A DNA stretch of 64,000 nucleotides from Deltaproteobacteria bacterium. GTDB taxonomy: Bacteria > Myxococcota > Myxococcia > Myxococcales > 40CM-4-68-19. This document shows, piece after piece, positions 8,759 through 16,144 of this stretch. The notes beneath the pieces were generated by a model. It made no database searches. It was not told the origin of the DNA and was given only the letters and a program-made list of their open reading frames with translations. The DNA is taken from assembly GCA_005879315.1 (NCBI GenBank), contig VBLC01000065.1:1-64000 (forward strand), written 5' to 3'. Within the stretch, counting starts at the first letter, position 1. Every line of letters begins with the position of its first letter. A program made the translations under genes and the position numbers.

Positions 8759-9400
8759 GTGAGCGTTTCCGTCTTCGCCGTCGAGGATAGCGCGCCGGCC
8801 TTGCGGGCGCTGCGCAAGCAGCTTGCGGGGCGCGAGGAGGTGCGCTTCATCGGCGCGGCGGCGTCCGGGGAGGAGGCGCTGCGCGAGATTCCCCTGGCAG
8901 CGCCGCAGGTGGTCCTGATGGACATCGAATTGCCCGGCCTTTCCGGCATCGAGACCACCAAGGCTCTGAAGGCGCTGCCGCAACCGATGGAAGTCCTCGC
9001 TTTGACCAGCTTCGACGACGAGGAGCGCGTCTTCGCCGCCATGCGCGCCGGCGCGAGCGGGTATGTGGTCAAAGGAGTTTCGACAGCCAGGTTGATCGAG
9101 GCGATCGTCGAAGTGGAGGCTGGCGGCACGATCATCGAGCCGCGCCTCGCCCGCCGCTTCTGGGCCTTTTTCAAAGGAGTGCAGGAGCCGCGCAAGGCCG
9201 GCCCCGAGCTGAGCGAGCTGGAGCGCGAGATCCTTTTCGCCATCGCGCGCGGACTCTCGAACGAAGAAGCGGGACGGATCGTGCAGCTCGACCGCCGCAC
9301 GGTGCGTACCCATCTCGGGCACATCTACCAGAAGCTCGGCGTGCGCTCGCACGTCGAGGCGGTGGTGCGCGCGCTCAAGCTGGGACTGATCGAGCTGTGA
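8759..9400 (+). CDS. NarL/FixJ-family response regulator
   Basis: A 213-aa two-component regulator with an N-terminal receiver and a C-terminal LuxR-type DNA-binding domain. The phosphoacceptor is D55 in VVLMDIELPGLSG; the acidic pair is E9-D10; the conserved Thr/Ser and Lys are in ALTSFDD and GYVVKG. The helix-turn-helix reads LSELEREILFAIARGLSNEEAGRIVQLDRRTVRTHLGHIYQKLGV. GTG at 8759 is the only start that begins the receiver correctly. No kinase gene is next to it, so it is an orphan here. Its stop abuts, without a spacer, the stop of the convergent VWA lipoprotein gene. Confidence 0.92.
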   Translation: MSVSVFAVEDSAPALRALRKQLAGREEVRFIGAAASGEEALREIPLAAPQVVLMDIELPGLSGIETTKALKALPQPMEVLALTSFDDEERVFAAMRAGASGYVVKGVSTARLIEAIVEVEAGGTIIEPRLARRFWAFFKGVQEPRKAGPELSELEREILFAIARGLSNEEAGRIVQLDRRTVRTHLGHIYQKLGVRSHVEAVVRALKLGLIEL

Positions 9401-12367
9401 TCAGCGGCAGGCCGCCTGGTAGTCCGCGGTGATGTGCGATCCCGGAGGCGGGACCGCGCTGGTCGGAAAGACGATGCGGTTCGAGCTCGGGTCGTAGGTC
9501 GAGCCCGAGAATGCACTGCCGTTGACGGTGACCTGGATGGCGTTCGGGTCGCGCGGCTGCGTCGAGAGCGGGAAGCTGGTCAGGGGCAAGAGCAGGCTGC
9601 CCAGCGCGTTCTCCAGCATGTTGCCGAAGTCGTTCAGGTTGCACGAGTCGTAGAGATGTCCGCCCAGGAGCTGTGCCGCTTCGGTGAAGCGCGGCGTGGG
9701 ATACGACTCGGCGGCGCTGCAGGGCTGCAGCGGGACCAGCGCGGCGAAGGAGATCAGGTCCTTCGCGCCGTGCTTCACCGCGATGAGCTGGTTCACGTAG
9801 CTCGACACCGGCGGCGGGTAGGGCAGCTTGACGTCGTCGTCGGTGTCCGTGACCACCAGGATCGCGAGCCGCGCATCGTCGCGCAAGAAGCCGGCGTTGC
9901 CGTCGCTGGCGTAGGGCGTGCCCGGCGCCTTGGTCGAGCTGATCAGCGGATCGGTCAGCGCCGCCACCGCCGGCTGGAGGAAACGCTCGTCCCAGTGGCA
10001 GAGCCCGACGTTGGTGTTGGCGAAGAGCGCATCCTTCACGTTGGCGGTCTCCGGCGTGAGCAGGCGCGGCCGCGAGTTGTCCACCGGGAAGAAGCGGCCC
10101 GCCTCCCCGCCGCTCGCTCCACCCGGACACTGCGTCCAGCCCTGCGTGTACGCATACGTCCCGCTGGTGGTGATGGCGATGTGGAAGTCGGCGTTGGCGA
10201 TGGCGATGCGGTTCCAGAGATGGTCGAGGTTGGCCTGCAGCGCGTGCTGCACGGAAGCCATCGAGCCGGAATTGTCGATGACCATGAGCAGGTCGACTTT
10301 CGGCGTCGACTGGTCCCACTGGTCGTGCATGGCCGACGCTGGCAGCACGCCGCCTGTCAGGCCGACCTGGTACGGAGTCGCCCGGGTCGAGGCGATCGCC
10401 GAGAGCGAACCGACGTCGTCGCCGATCGAGGGTGGCCGATAGGAGACCGGGATGGGGACGTTGCCGTTCGGCTGCACGGTGAAGGGCACCGCTGGCGCGT
10501 TCGGCGCGAGCGAGAAAGGCGGCCCGCTGGTGTGCACTTCCGTCACCGTCACGGGGCCGGCGCAGTGATTGACTGCGTAGGCGACCTGGTCGGGCGAGGT
10601 GCAGCCTTGGGCCGAGCCGCCGAAGTCGACGGCGCCAGGCGTAAGGAAGAAGCAGCCGCCATCGCCTTCGGCCTGCAGGCCCACCGTGAGCAAGGGCGTG
10701 AATTTGTTGCTCAGGTAGAACTGGACGCCGCCCGTATAGGTCCGCGCGGCCTCGGGAAAGAACTCCACGCGCACCGACATGCGCCCGCCCGGCGGCAAGG
10801 TCCGCCCCGAGGGGGTGAGGCCGCCCGGCCAGCGGAAGGCGGGCCCGCCGCTGAGGACGGGGTCGCCGATGATGCAATCGTCGGCGATGGCGTTGACCAG
10901 CTCGAAGCCCTGCGTGCTCGGGTGGAAGAGCGGCGTCGCGCCGAAGTCGACCGGATTCGAGGGCAGGACGGAGACGGTGCAGGGCTTCAGGACGCGGCCG
11001 AGCGCAGTCAGCGGGACTTCCACCCGCGGATTGAGGCCGTCGTTCGAGAGGAGCACCAGCGTCGCCTGCGACCAGCCGGCTTGAGTCGGCGAGAAGGAAA
11101 TCTGGATTTGCGTGCTCGAGCCCGGCTCGCCGACCCAGGCGAAGGGTGGTGTCACCGCCCAGGCGGGATCATTCGAGACGATGGAGATGCCGTTGAGCGA
11201 GAGCGGAGCGGTCTGGTGCGGGTCGAGGCCGACGTTGGTCACCACCACGGTGCTGCTGCGGGTCGTCTCGACGGCAGTGGCGCCGACGTAGAGCGTCTTG
11301 GGCTGCAACTGGAGGACGGGTCCCATGCCCAGCCCCGTGAGCGCGAGGAGCCCGGGACCGCCGTCCGATGCGGGCAGCGTCGCCTGGAGACTCTGCGAGC
11401 CGAGCGAGCGGGGCTTGAAGCGCGCCGAGCCCGTCACGGTCTGCCCGGGCGCCAGGGTGTAAGGCAGCGGCGCGTTGTCGAGCGCGACGGTCATGTCCGG
11501 CCCGCCGGTGAGCGCAAGGGATTGCAGCGTCACCTTCGAGTGGCTGGTGTTGGTCACGCTGAAGGGCTTTGCCGCCTCGCTGCCGAGGAGCACCTCCCCG
11601 AAGTTCATCGAGGCCGGGTCGACGGAGAGGAGGCTGTCCACTCCCCGGCCCACCAGCGAGACGTCGCGCGGCCCGCAGGTCGGGCAAGGAGTGATGTGGA
11701 AGACGGCAGTGAAGTCGCCCAGACCCGGCGGGGTGAAATCCACCTGCACGGCTAGCTGCGCGGCGGGGTCCATCGGCAGCGGGCCCTGGCTCTGGCAGCG
11801 GAAGGCCGAGGCGTCCTTGCCTTGCGGAGCGGTGATGACGACCTGGGTCTTGGCGCTGCCGTCGTTGTTGGAGAGCGCGATGCTCTGGGAAGCCGTCTCG
11901 TGCGCGACGACGTCCCCGAAGTCGATCACGTCGCCCGAGAGCTGCACGAGCCCTTTGACGGCGTGACCGCGCAGATCGACGGCTGCGCCCTTCGCGCCGG
12001 GGGCGTCGGTGACGAGCGAGATGGTGTGCGTGTGCGTGCCCAGCGCGGGAGGCTGATAGCGGATTTCGACGGGGCTCGACTGGCCTGGCGCGAGCCGCAC
12101 CGGCAGGCCCTTGGCGACGAAAGCGTTGCTGTTCAGGCTGCCGATCGTCTCGACGTCGAGCGGCGCGATGCCGTCGTTGCGCACGAGGAGGGAGGTGTTC
12201 GCCTCCATGCCGAGCGCGACGTCGCCGAAGTCGACGGCCGGAGGTTGGACGATGAGGTCTCCCCCGACCGCCCGGACGTGGTTTCCACTGGCTCCGCCGC
12301 ACGCCGCCGCGAGCGCGGCCACCGCCGCTGCCGCCGCCGAGAACAGCCGCCCGACCCGCCCGATCAT
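9401..12367 (-). CDS. Choice-of-anchor/ASH-repeat lipoprotein with VWA domain
   Basis: A 988-aa secreted protein. The signal ends in a lipobox-like ALAAACGG, so it is probably a lipoprotein. Residues about 35-660 contain repeated immunoglobulin-like units of the ASH/choice-of-anchor D type, each starting with a pattern like VDFGDVALG, IDFGDVVAH, MNFGEVLLG or VDFGATPLF. After that comes a von Willebrand A domain with the MIDAS sequence VIDNSGS (D698, S700, S702) and the later TDTDDD stretch. It is likely a large adhesin-like or matrix-binding surface protein. ATG at 12367 starts the signal peptide. Upstream lies a perfect 18-bp palindrome in the divergent promoter region shared with the HNH gene. 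Confidence 0.88.
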   Translation of the reverse strand: MIGRVGRLFSAAAAAVAALAAACGGASGNHVRAVGGDLIVQPPAVDFGDVALGMEANTSLLVRNDGIAPLDVETIGSLNSNAFVAKGLPVRLAPGQSSPVEIRYQPPALGTHTHTISLVTDAPGAKGAAVDLRGHAVKGLVQLSGDVIDFGDVVAHETASQSIALSNNDGSAKTQVVITAPQGKDASAFRCQSQGPLPMDPAAQLAVQVDFTPPGLGDFTAVFHITPCPTCGPRDVSLVGRGVDSLLSVDPASMNFGEVLLGSEAAKPFSVTNTSHSKVTLQSLALTGGPDMTVALDNAPLPYTLAPGQTVTGSARFKPRSLGSQSLQATLPASDGGPGLLALTGLGMGPVLQLQPKTLYVGATAVETTRSSTVVVTNVGLDPHQTAPLSLNGISIVSNDPAWAVTPPFAWVGEPGSSTQIQISFSPTQAGWSQATLVLLSNDGLNPRVEVPLTALGRVLKPCTVSVLPSNPVDFGATPLFHPSTQGFELVNAIADDCIIGDPVLSGGPAFRWPGGLTPSGRTLPPGGRMSVRVEFFPEAARTYTGGVQFYLSNKFTPLLTVGLQAEGDGGCFFLTPGAVDFGGSAQGCTSPDQVAYAVNHCAGPVTVTEVHTSGPPFSLAPNAPAVPFTVQPNGNVPIPVSYRPPSIGDDVGSLSAIASTRATPYQVGLTGGVLPASAMHDQWDQSTPKVDLLMVIDNSGSMASVQHALQANLDHLWNRIAIANADFHIAITTSGTYAYTQGWTQCPGGASGGEAGRFFPVDNSRPRLLTPETANVKDALFANTNVGLCHWDERFLQPAVAALTDPLISSTKAPGTPYASDGNAGFLRDDARLAILVVTDTDDDVKLPYPPPVSSYVNQLIAVKHGAKDLISFAALVPLQPCSAAESYPTPRFTEAAQLLGGHLYDSCNLNDFGNMLENALGSLLLPLTSFPLSTQPRDPNAIQVTVNGSAFSGSTYDPSSNRIVFPTSAVPPPGSHITADYQAACR

Positions 12368-12457
12368 GGAACACCCCCCACACAGGGCACCGCCCGCAGG
12401 GCTGCAAGTACACGCTCCGTGCCAAGGCCCGGGCGGGGGAGCGGGCGCCAGCAGCGG

Positions 12458-12475
12458 TGGGAACGCGCGTTCCCA
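12458..12475. promoter_or_regulatory. Perfect 18-bp palindrome in divergent promoter region
   Basis: TGGGAACGCGCGTTCCCA is its own reverse complement. It lies between two divergent genes, 91 bp upstream of the VWA lipoprotein start and 73 bp upstream of the HNH start. A second small hairpin, CCCC-TTC-GGGG, is at 12515-12525. The position and perfect symmetry suggest an operator for a dimeric regulator, but no regulator is identified. Confidence 0.4.
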
Positions 12476-12547
12476 ATCTTGGCCCCCGCGGGTTACAACC
12501 GTGCCCCCCAACGTCCCCTTCGGGGAACCTGGAGGCCGAGGGCATCG

Positions 12548-12841
12548 ATGATGGACTGGGTCGAAATCGAGACCGACCCTGCTCACCAGGCGCGCGAGCG
12601 TGAGCGGGCCCGAGCGCTGCGCAAGACCGCCTGGTGGCAGCGCCGCATCCAGCGCGGCATCTGCGGCTATTGCGGTCGCTCGGTCGGCGCCAGGCAGCTC
12701 ACCATGGACCACGTCGTGCCGGTGGCGCGCGGCGGCCGCAGCGTGCGCGGCAACGTCGTCGCCAGCTGCAAGGAATGCAACACCCGCAAGAAGCTCCTCA
12801 CCCCTGCCGAGCAAATCATGATGAAGCCGCGCGAGGACTGA
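12548..12841 (+). CDS. Small HNH endonuclease-family protein
   Basis: A 97-aa protein with a complete HNH core: a first CxxC zinc pair in CGYCGR, the catalytic DHVVPVARGG with His in beta-hairpin position, an Asn in RGNVV, and a second CxxC pair in CKECN. HNH proteins of this size nick or cut DNA and are common as stand-alone genes in GC-rich genomes; the real role is unknown. It starts at ATG 12548 (a second ATG follows directly), with a GGAGG about 13 nt before it. Its stop codon shares one base with the start of the M16 peptidase gene (TGATG), so the two are coupled. Confidence 0.88.
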   Translation: MMDWVEIETDPAHQARERERARALRKTAWWQRRIQRGICGYCGRSVGARQLTMDHVVPVARGGRSVRGNVVASCKECNTRKKLLTPAEQIMMKPRED

Positions 12842-14103
12842 TGGCCCTCGTCTTTCCCGTGCTGGAGCACGCGCTGCCCAACGGGCTGCAGATCCGGCTC
12901 CTGCGCGACAGCTCCCTGCCGGTCGCCACTTTGTACAGCTTCTTCCGGGTCGGCTCCCGCAACGAGCGCCCCGGCATCACCGGCATCAGCCACCTCTTCG
13001 AGCACATGATGTTCAACGGCTCGAAGAAGTACGGGCCCAAGGAATTCGATCGCAGGCTGGAGGCCGCAGGGGGCAGCTCCAACGCCTATACCTCGAACGA
13101 TCTCACCGCCTACTACGAAGACTTCGCTTCCGACGCGCTTCCGCTCGTGCTCGATCTCGAGTCCGACCGGATGGCGTCCCTGGTGATCGACGACGCGTCG
13201 CTCGCCCGCGAGCGCGAGGTGGTCAAGGAAGAGCGCCGCTTCCGGACCGACAACGACATCGACGGCATGATGGACGAGGCCCTCGGCGCGCTCGCCTTTT
13301 TCGCCCATCCTTACCGCTGGCCGGTGATCGGATGGATGAGCGACATCGAGCGCATCAGCCGCGAGGACTGCGAGGGATACTTCCGCGCCTGCTACGCGCC
13401 GAACAATTGCACGCTCGTCCTGGTGGGGGACTTCGAGGAGCAGCCGGCGCTGCGTTCGATCGAGAAGCTGTACGGTCCGATCCCGTCCGGCCCTCCTTTG
13501 CCGAAGGTGCCCGACGGCGAGCCGTCGCAGAAGGGCGAGCGGCGCGCGGTCATCCGCTATCCTTCGCAGGCGCCGGCGGTGCTGGCCGGCTTTCGCGGAC
13601 CGGACGGGCGCAATCCCGATTCGCTGGTGCTCGATCTGATCGAGGCAGCTTTGAGCAGCGGCGAAGGCGCGCGGCTCAAGCGCGCGCTCGTCTACGAGCA
13701 GGAGCTGTGCGTCGACGCGCACGTCTGGTTCGGCTGGCGGATGGATCCGGGGCTTTTTCAGATCTCGCTCAAGCTCAATCCCGGCGTCGATCCCGCCCGC
13801 GCCGAGTCGTCGCTCTGGGCCGAGCTGGCGCGCGTCTGCAACGAGTCCCTTCCGGAGAAGGAGCTGGAACGCGCCAAGAACCTGGTCCGCGCCGGCCTCT
13901 TGCGCGCGCTGCAGACCACCAATGGCCGAGCGCACACGGTCGGGCAGATGGAGATCATGCTGGGCACCTGGCGGGCGATGCTCGATCTGCCCGATCGCTA
14001 CGCCGCCATCACCGCCGCGGAGATCCAGCGCGTCGCGCGAAAGACGTTTGCGCCACACCGCCGCAATGTCGTGACGCTCGTCCCAGGGGAGCAGCCGGAA
14101 TGA
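12841..14103 (+). CDS. M16 zinc peptidase, catalytic-type subunit
   Basis: A 420-aa pitrilysin/processing-peptidase-type protein. The inverted zinc motif HLFEHMMF gives H51, E54 and H55, and E131 in VVKEE is a fitting third ligand. M16 enzymes degrade or process peptides inside a closing chamber made of two halves. Bacteria often encode the halves as two genes, and that is the arrangement here: the next gene overlaps by 4 nt (ATGA) and encodes the half without zinc ligands. No signal peptide is evident, so the protein is probably cytoplasmic. It shares a base with the HNH stop codon. Confidence 0.93.
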   Translation: MALVFPVLEHALPNGLQIRLLRDSSLPVATLYSFFRVGSRNERPGITGISHLFEHMMFNGSKKYGPKEFDRRLEAAGGSSNAYTSNDLTAYYEDFASDALPLVLDLESDRMASLVIDDASLAREREVVKEERRFRTDNDIDGMMDEALGALAFFAHPYRWPVIGWMSDIERISREDCEGYFRACYAPNNCTLVLVGDFEEQPALRSIEKLYGPIPSGPPLPKVPDGEPSQKGERRAVIRYPSQAPAVLAGFRGPDGRNPDSLVLDLIEAALSSGEGARLKRALVYEQELCVDAHVWFGWRMDPGLFQISLKLNPGVDPARAESSLWAELARVCNESLPEKELERAKNLVRAGLLRALQTTNGRAHTVGQMEIMLGTWRAMLDLPDRYAAITAAEIQRVARKTFAPHRRNVVTLVPGEQPE

Positions 14104-15440
14104 GCGACATCGCCCTGCCGCCGCTCGCCGTCGAGAAGATGCCCTCGGGGCTCGCGGTGCTCGGCATCCAGAAGCGCGGCCTGCCACTCTTCCACGCGCG
14201 GCTCTCGCTCCCCGCGGGAGCCTGTGAGGACCCGCGCGGCAAGGCCGGGCTGGCGCAGTTCACGACCGACCTCTTGCGGCGCGGAACGCGGCGCAGGCCG
14301 GCGCAGGACGTGGACGACCTGATCGAGTCGATGGGGGCGCAGCTCGCCGCCGAAGTTTCGATGGAGGAGGCGGCGCTGGCGCTGACGGTGCCGGCCGAGC
14401 TGGCCGAGCGCGCGCTCGATGCGCTCCTGGAAGTGGCGCTGGAGCCGGCCTTTGACGAGCACGAGGTGAGCGCGGCGCGGCGACGGGCGGCGGCGGCTCT
14501 GCAGAGCGACCTCGACGAACCCGCGACGGTGGCCGCACGGGCGCTGATCACTCTGGGCTACGGTCCAGGCCATCCATATGCGCACCCTCCGCATGGATTC
14601 CGTCGCGACGTGGAGTCTCTGCGCCGCGAGGACGCGCTCGGGTTTCATGCCACTCGTTTCCAGCAGTCAGGCGCGCTGCTCGCCTTGGTCGGGCAACAGG
14701 AGCCCGCCGAGCTCCTGACGCTGGCGAAGCGCAAGCTCGCCCAGTGGCAGTCGTCCTGGCCGGGCCATTCGCAGCGGCAGCCGCTGCACTTTTCCGCGCT
14801 CTTGCCGGGCGAGGGGCTGCGGGCGGTGGTGGTCCACAAGCCCGACGCCACGCAGGCGCAAGTGCGCATCGTTTCGCCCGGCTTGCCGAAGACGACGCCG
14901 CGCTATTTCGAGGCCGTGGTCTGCAACACCGCGCTCGGCGGGGGATTCACCTCTCTCCTGGTCGATGCCATCCGCGTCGACCGCGGACTTTCCTACAGCG
15001 TCTCGTCGCGGCTGCAGATGAACCGGCGCGCGGGGCTCTCGATCTTCTCCAGCTTCACCAAGAACGAGACGCTGCGCGAGCTGGTCGACGTCGCGCTGGA
15101 GAAGATGCGCGGCTACGCGCAGTCGGGGCCGAGCGAGCAGGCGACGGAGAAGGCGCGCCGCTATCTCGCCGGGCTGTTCCCCATGGGGCTGGAGAGCCAC
15201 GAGGCCATCGCCGAGCAGGTGGCGGATGCCCTCCTCGACGGCCTCGGCCTCGAGCACTTGCAGCGCTATCGCTCGCGGATGCTCTCGGTCACCTCCGAGC
15301 AGGCGCGCGCGATCGCTCCCGAGATCTCCCCCGCGCGCGACGGCGCGCTGCTCATCGTGGTGGGCGAAGCCGACAAGGCGCGCAAGGCGCTGGCCGGTCT
15401 CGGACCCATCGAGGTGCGGCAGCTGGAGGAGTTTGGTTAG
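14100..15440 (+). CDS. M16 peptidase-like, non-catalytic subunit
   Basis: A 446-aa M16 homologue. In the place of HxxEH it reads AQFTTDLLRRGT, so the zinc site is absent, as in the non-catalytic partner of M16B pairs. The C-terminal half keeps the conserved Arg/Tyr region (AIRVDRGLSYSVSS), which in M16 pairs binds the substrate C-terminus. ATG at 14100 overlaps the stop of the catalytic subunit, which implies equal translation and a heterodimer. It ends just before the inverted-repeat island. Confidence 0.9.
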   Translation: MSDIALPPLAVEKMPSGLAVLGIQKRGLPLFHARLSLPAGACEDPRGKAGLAQFTTDLLRRGTRRRPAQDVDDLIESMGAQLAAEVSMEEAALALTVPAELAERALDALLEVALEPAFDEHEVSAARRRAAAALQSDLDEPATVAARALITLGYGPGHPYAHPPHGFRRDVESLRREDALGFHATRFQQSGALLALVGQQEPAELLTLAKRKLAQWQSSWPGHSQRQPLHFSALLPGEGLRAVVVHKPDATQAQVRIVSPGLPKTTPRYFEAVVCNTALGGGFTSLLVDAIRVDRGLSYSVSSRLQMNRRAGLSIFSSFTKNETLRELVDVALEKMRGYAQSGPSEQATEKARRYLAGLFPMGLESHEAIAEQVADALLDGLGLEHLQRYRSRMLSVTSEQARAIAPEISPARDGALLIVVGEADKARKALAGLGPIEVRQLEEFG

Positions 15441-15442
15441 AA

Positions 15443-15470
15443 CGCATCTCACAACCTCAAGCTGCAACTC
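15443..15470 (+). repeat. Outer inverted repeat, left copy (28 bp)
   Basis: Perfect inverted match to 16111-16138. It starts two bases after the stop codon of the M16 subunit gene. The next base differs between the two copies, so the repeat is exactly bounded there. Confidence 0.85.
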
Positions 15471-15483
15471 CACAAGCGTAGCG

Positions 15484-15606
15484 CTAAGCCGGACTGGTGA
15501 CTGCGGCCGCGACTAGTACACCCGCCCGGAGGATTGTTTCCGGGCTCGCCAGCATTGGTTGTGCTTTCTCGAAGGCCACGGTGTCGGCATTGATGTTGTA
15601 GTTCAC
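15484..15606 (-). CDS. Possible 40-codon ORF with an ArgB-like motif
   Basis: A GTG-started frame of 40 codons inside the island. Its first residues are VNYNINADTVAFEKA, which match the conserved acetylglutamate kinase segment YNINADTVAAEVA seen in this window's own argB. The DNA is 29/31 identical to argB (15574-15604 against 51146-51176), with 21 identical bases in a row. The rest does not resemble ArgB. No ribosome site is visible, so this may be a gene fragment carried by the element and not a real gene. Confidence 0.25.
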   Translation of the reverse strand: MNYNINADTVAFEKAQPMLASPETILRAGVLVAAAVTSPA

Positions 15607-15612
15607 AGCTTC

Positions 15613-15655
15613 TGGAGCCCCCGGCTGAAGCCGGGGGCTAGAAGTGCACGAAGCC
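15613..15655 (+). repeat. REP-like palindrome repeat, left inverted copy (43 bp)
   Basis: It contains the hairpin AGCCCCCGGC-TGAA-GCCGGGGGCT (15616-15639). The 43-bp unit matches the reverse complement of 15983-16025 with three mismatches. Strong palindromes at both ends of an IS200/RAYT-type gene are typical of REP sequences mobilised by such transposases. Confidence 0.8.
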
Positions 15656-15719
15656 TCCTGCCGAGGCTGGAAAGCTGGGTTTGACGCTCGTCGGTAAGCT
15701 CCAGGCTTGGCTCGAGAGC

Positions 15720-15954
15720 TCAATTCGCGTGGTGGTGCCTTTGGTCGAGAACGTAGCGCTCGACAGCCGGCACGTCCTCGGTGGAGACGGTGAAGGCACC
15801 GTATCCGGATTGCCAGCGGAACCAACTCGAGACTCTTGGCAGCGATGACCCGGAAAAGGTCTGCCTCCATCGCCGCAGGGATCAAATGGTTGACGCTGGA
15901 AGGTCCCCCAGACGAGGTGCACGTACAGTTCGACCCGATTCCTCCGAATACCAT
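15720..15954 (-). pseudogene. Decayed IS200-like/RAYT (Y1) transposase
   Basis: Pieces of a Y1-type transposase in different frames. First frame: VELYVHLVWGTFQRQPF, the usual N-terminal beta strand. Second frame: LIPAAMEADLFRVIAAKSLELVPLA, the following helix. Last: WQSGYGAFTVSTEDVPAVER followed by YVLDQRHHHAN and a TGA at 15722-15720; this holds the catalytic Tyr helix (RYVLDQ). The central part with the HUH histidines is missing. So the gene has a frameshift and an internal deletion and cannot make an active enzyme. It sits between the two 43-bp REP-like repeats, as an intact REP-transposase unit would. Confidence 0.75.
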
Positions 15955-15982
15955 CGATCGCTCCGGCCGAGCCTCCGAAGGC

Positions 15983-16025
15983 GGCTTCGTGCTTTTCTAG
16001 CCCCCGGCTTTAGCCGGGGGCTCCA
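15983..16025 (-). repeat. REP-like palindrome repeat, right inverted copy (43 bp)
   Basis: It contains AGCCCCCGGC-TTTA-GCCGGGGGCT (15999-16022). It is the inverted partner of 15613-15655 and with it brackets the decayed transposase. Just outside, the 9-mer ATGCGGAAC occurs twice as a direct repeat (16027-16035 and 16072-16080). Confidence 0.8.
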
Positions 16026-16110
16026 CATGCGGAACTACCTATCACTGACCCCTGACATTCGACGCGTCCCAATGCGGAACGACCTTCCGGGCGGCTGGAC
16101 TAGGCCTGTC

Positions 16111-16138
16111 GAGTTGCAGCTTGAGGTTGTGAGATGCG
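16111..16138 (-). repeat. Outer inverted repeat, right copy (28 bp)
   Basis: Perfect inverted match to 15443-15470. It ends 6 bp before the stop codon of the DUF3187-type gene. Confidence 0.85.
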
Positions 16139-16144
16139 CTCTCG

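Larger units (their letters stand above)
15443..16138. mobile_element. MITE-like island bounded by perfect 28-bp inverted repeats
   Basis: The stretch of about 700 bp between the M16 pair and the DUF3187 gene has no intact gene of normal size. It is bounded by two perfect 28-bp inverted repeats, 15443-15470 and 16111-16138 (left copy begins CGCATCTCACAACC). Inside lie a second, imperfect inverted repeat of 43 bp carrying strong palindromes, a decayed IS200-like transposase, a 40-codon open frame and a short stretch nearly identical to argB. I see no clear target-site duplication. It looks like a non-autonomous element into which, or around which, a REP-type element is nested. Confidence 0.7.

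Noticed and set aside
12548-15440. HNH protein plus M16 pair as a phage-defence module
   Set aside because: The tight linkage is suggestive, but both families are common housekeeping types and no further defence gene is next to them.
15501-15522. Adjacent NotI (GCGGCCGC) and SpeI (ACTAGT) sites that resemble a cloning-vector suffix
   Set aside because: The flanking bases do not match a known vector beyond the two sites, NotI sites are common at this GC content, and the sites lie in an ordinary-looking element. Treated as chance.
15443-16138. Outer inverted repeats as a large terminator or attenuator hairpin
   Set aside because: The arms are 640 bp apart with their own hairpins inside, so an RNA terminator is unlikely; a mobile-element reading fits better.
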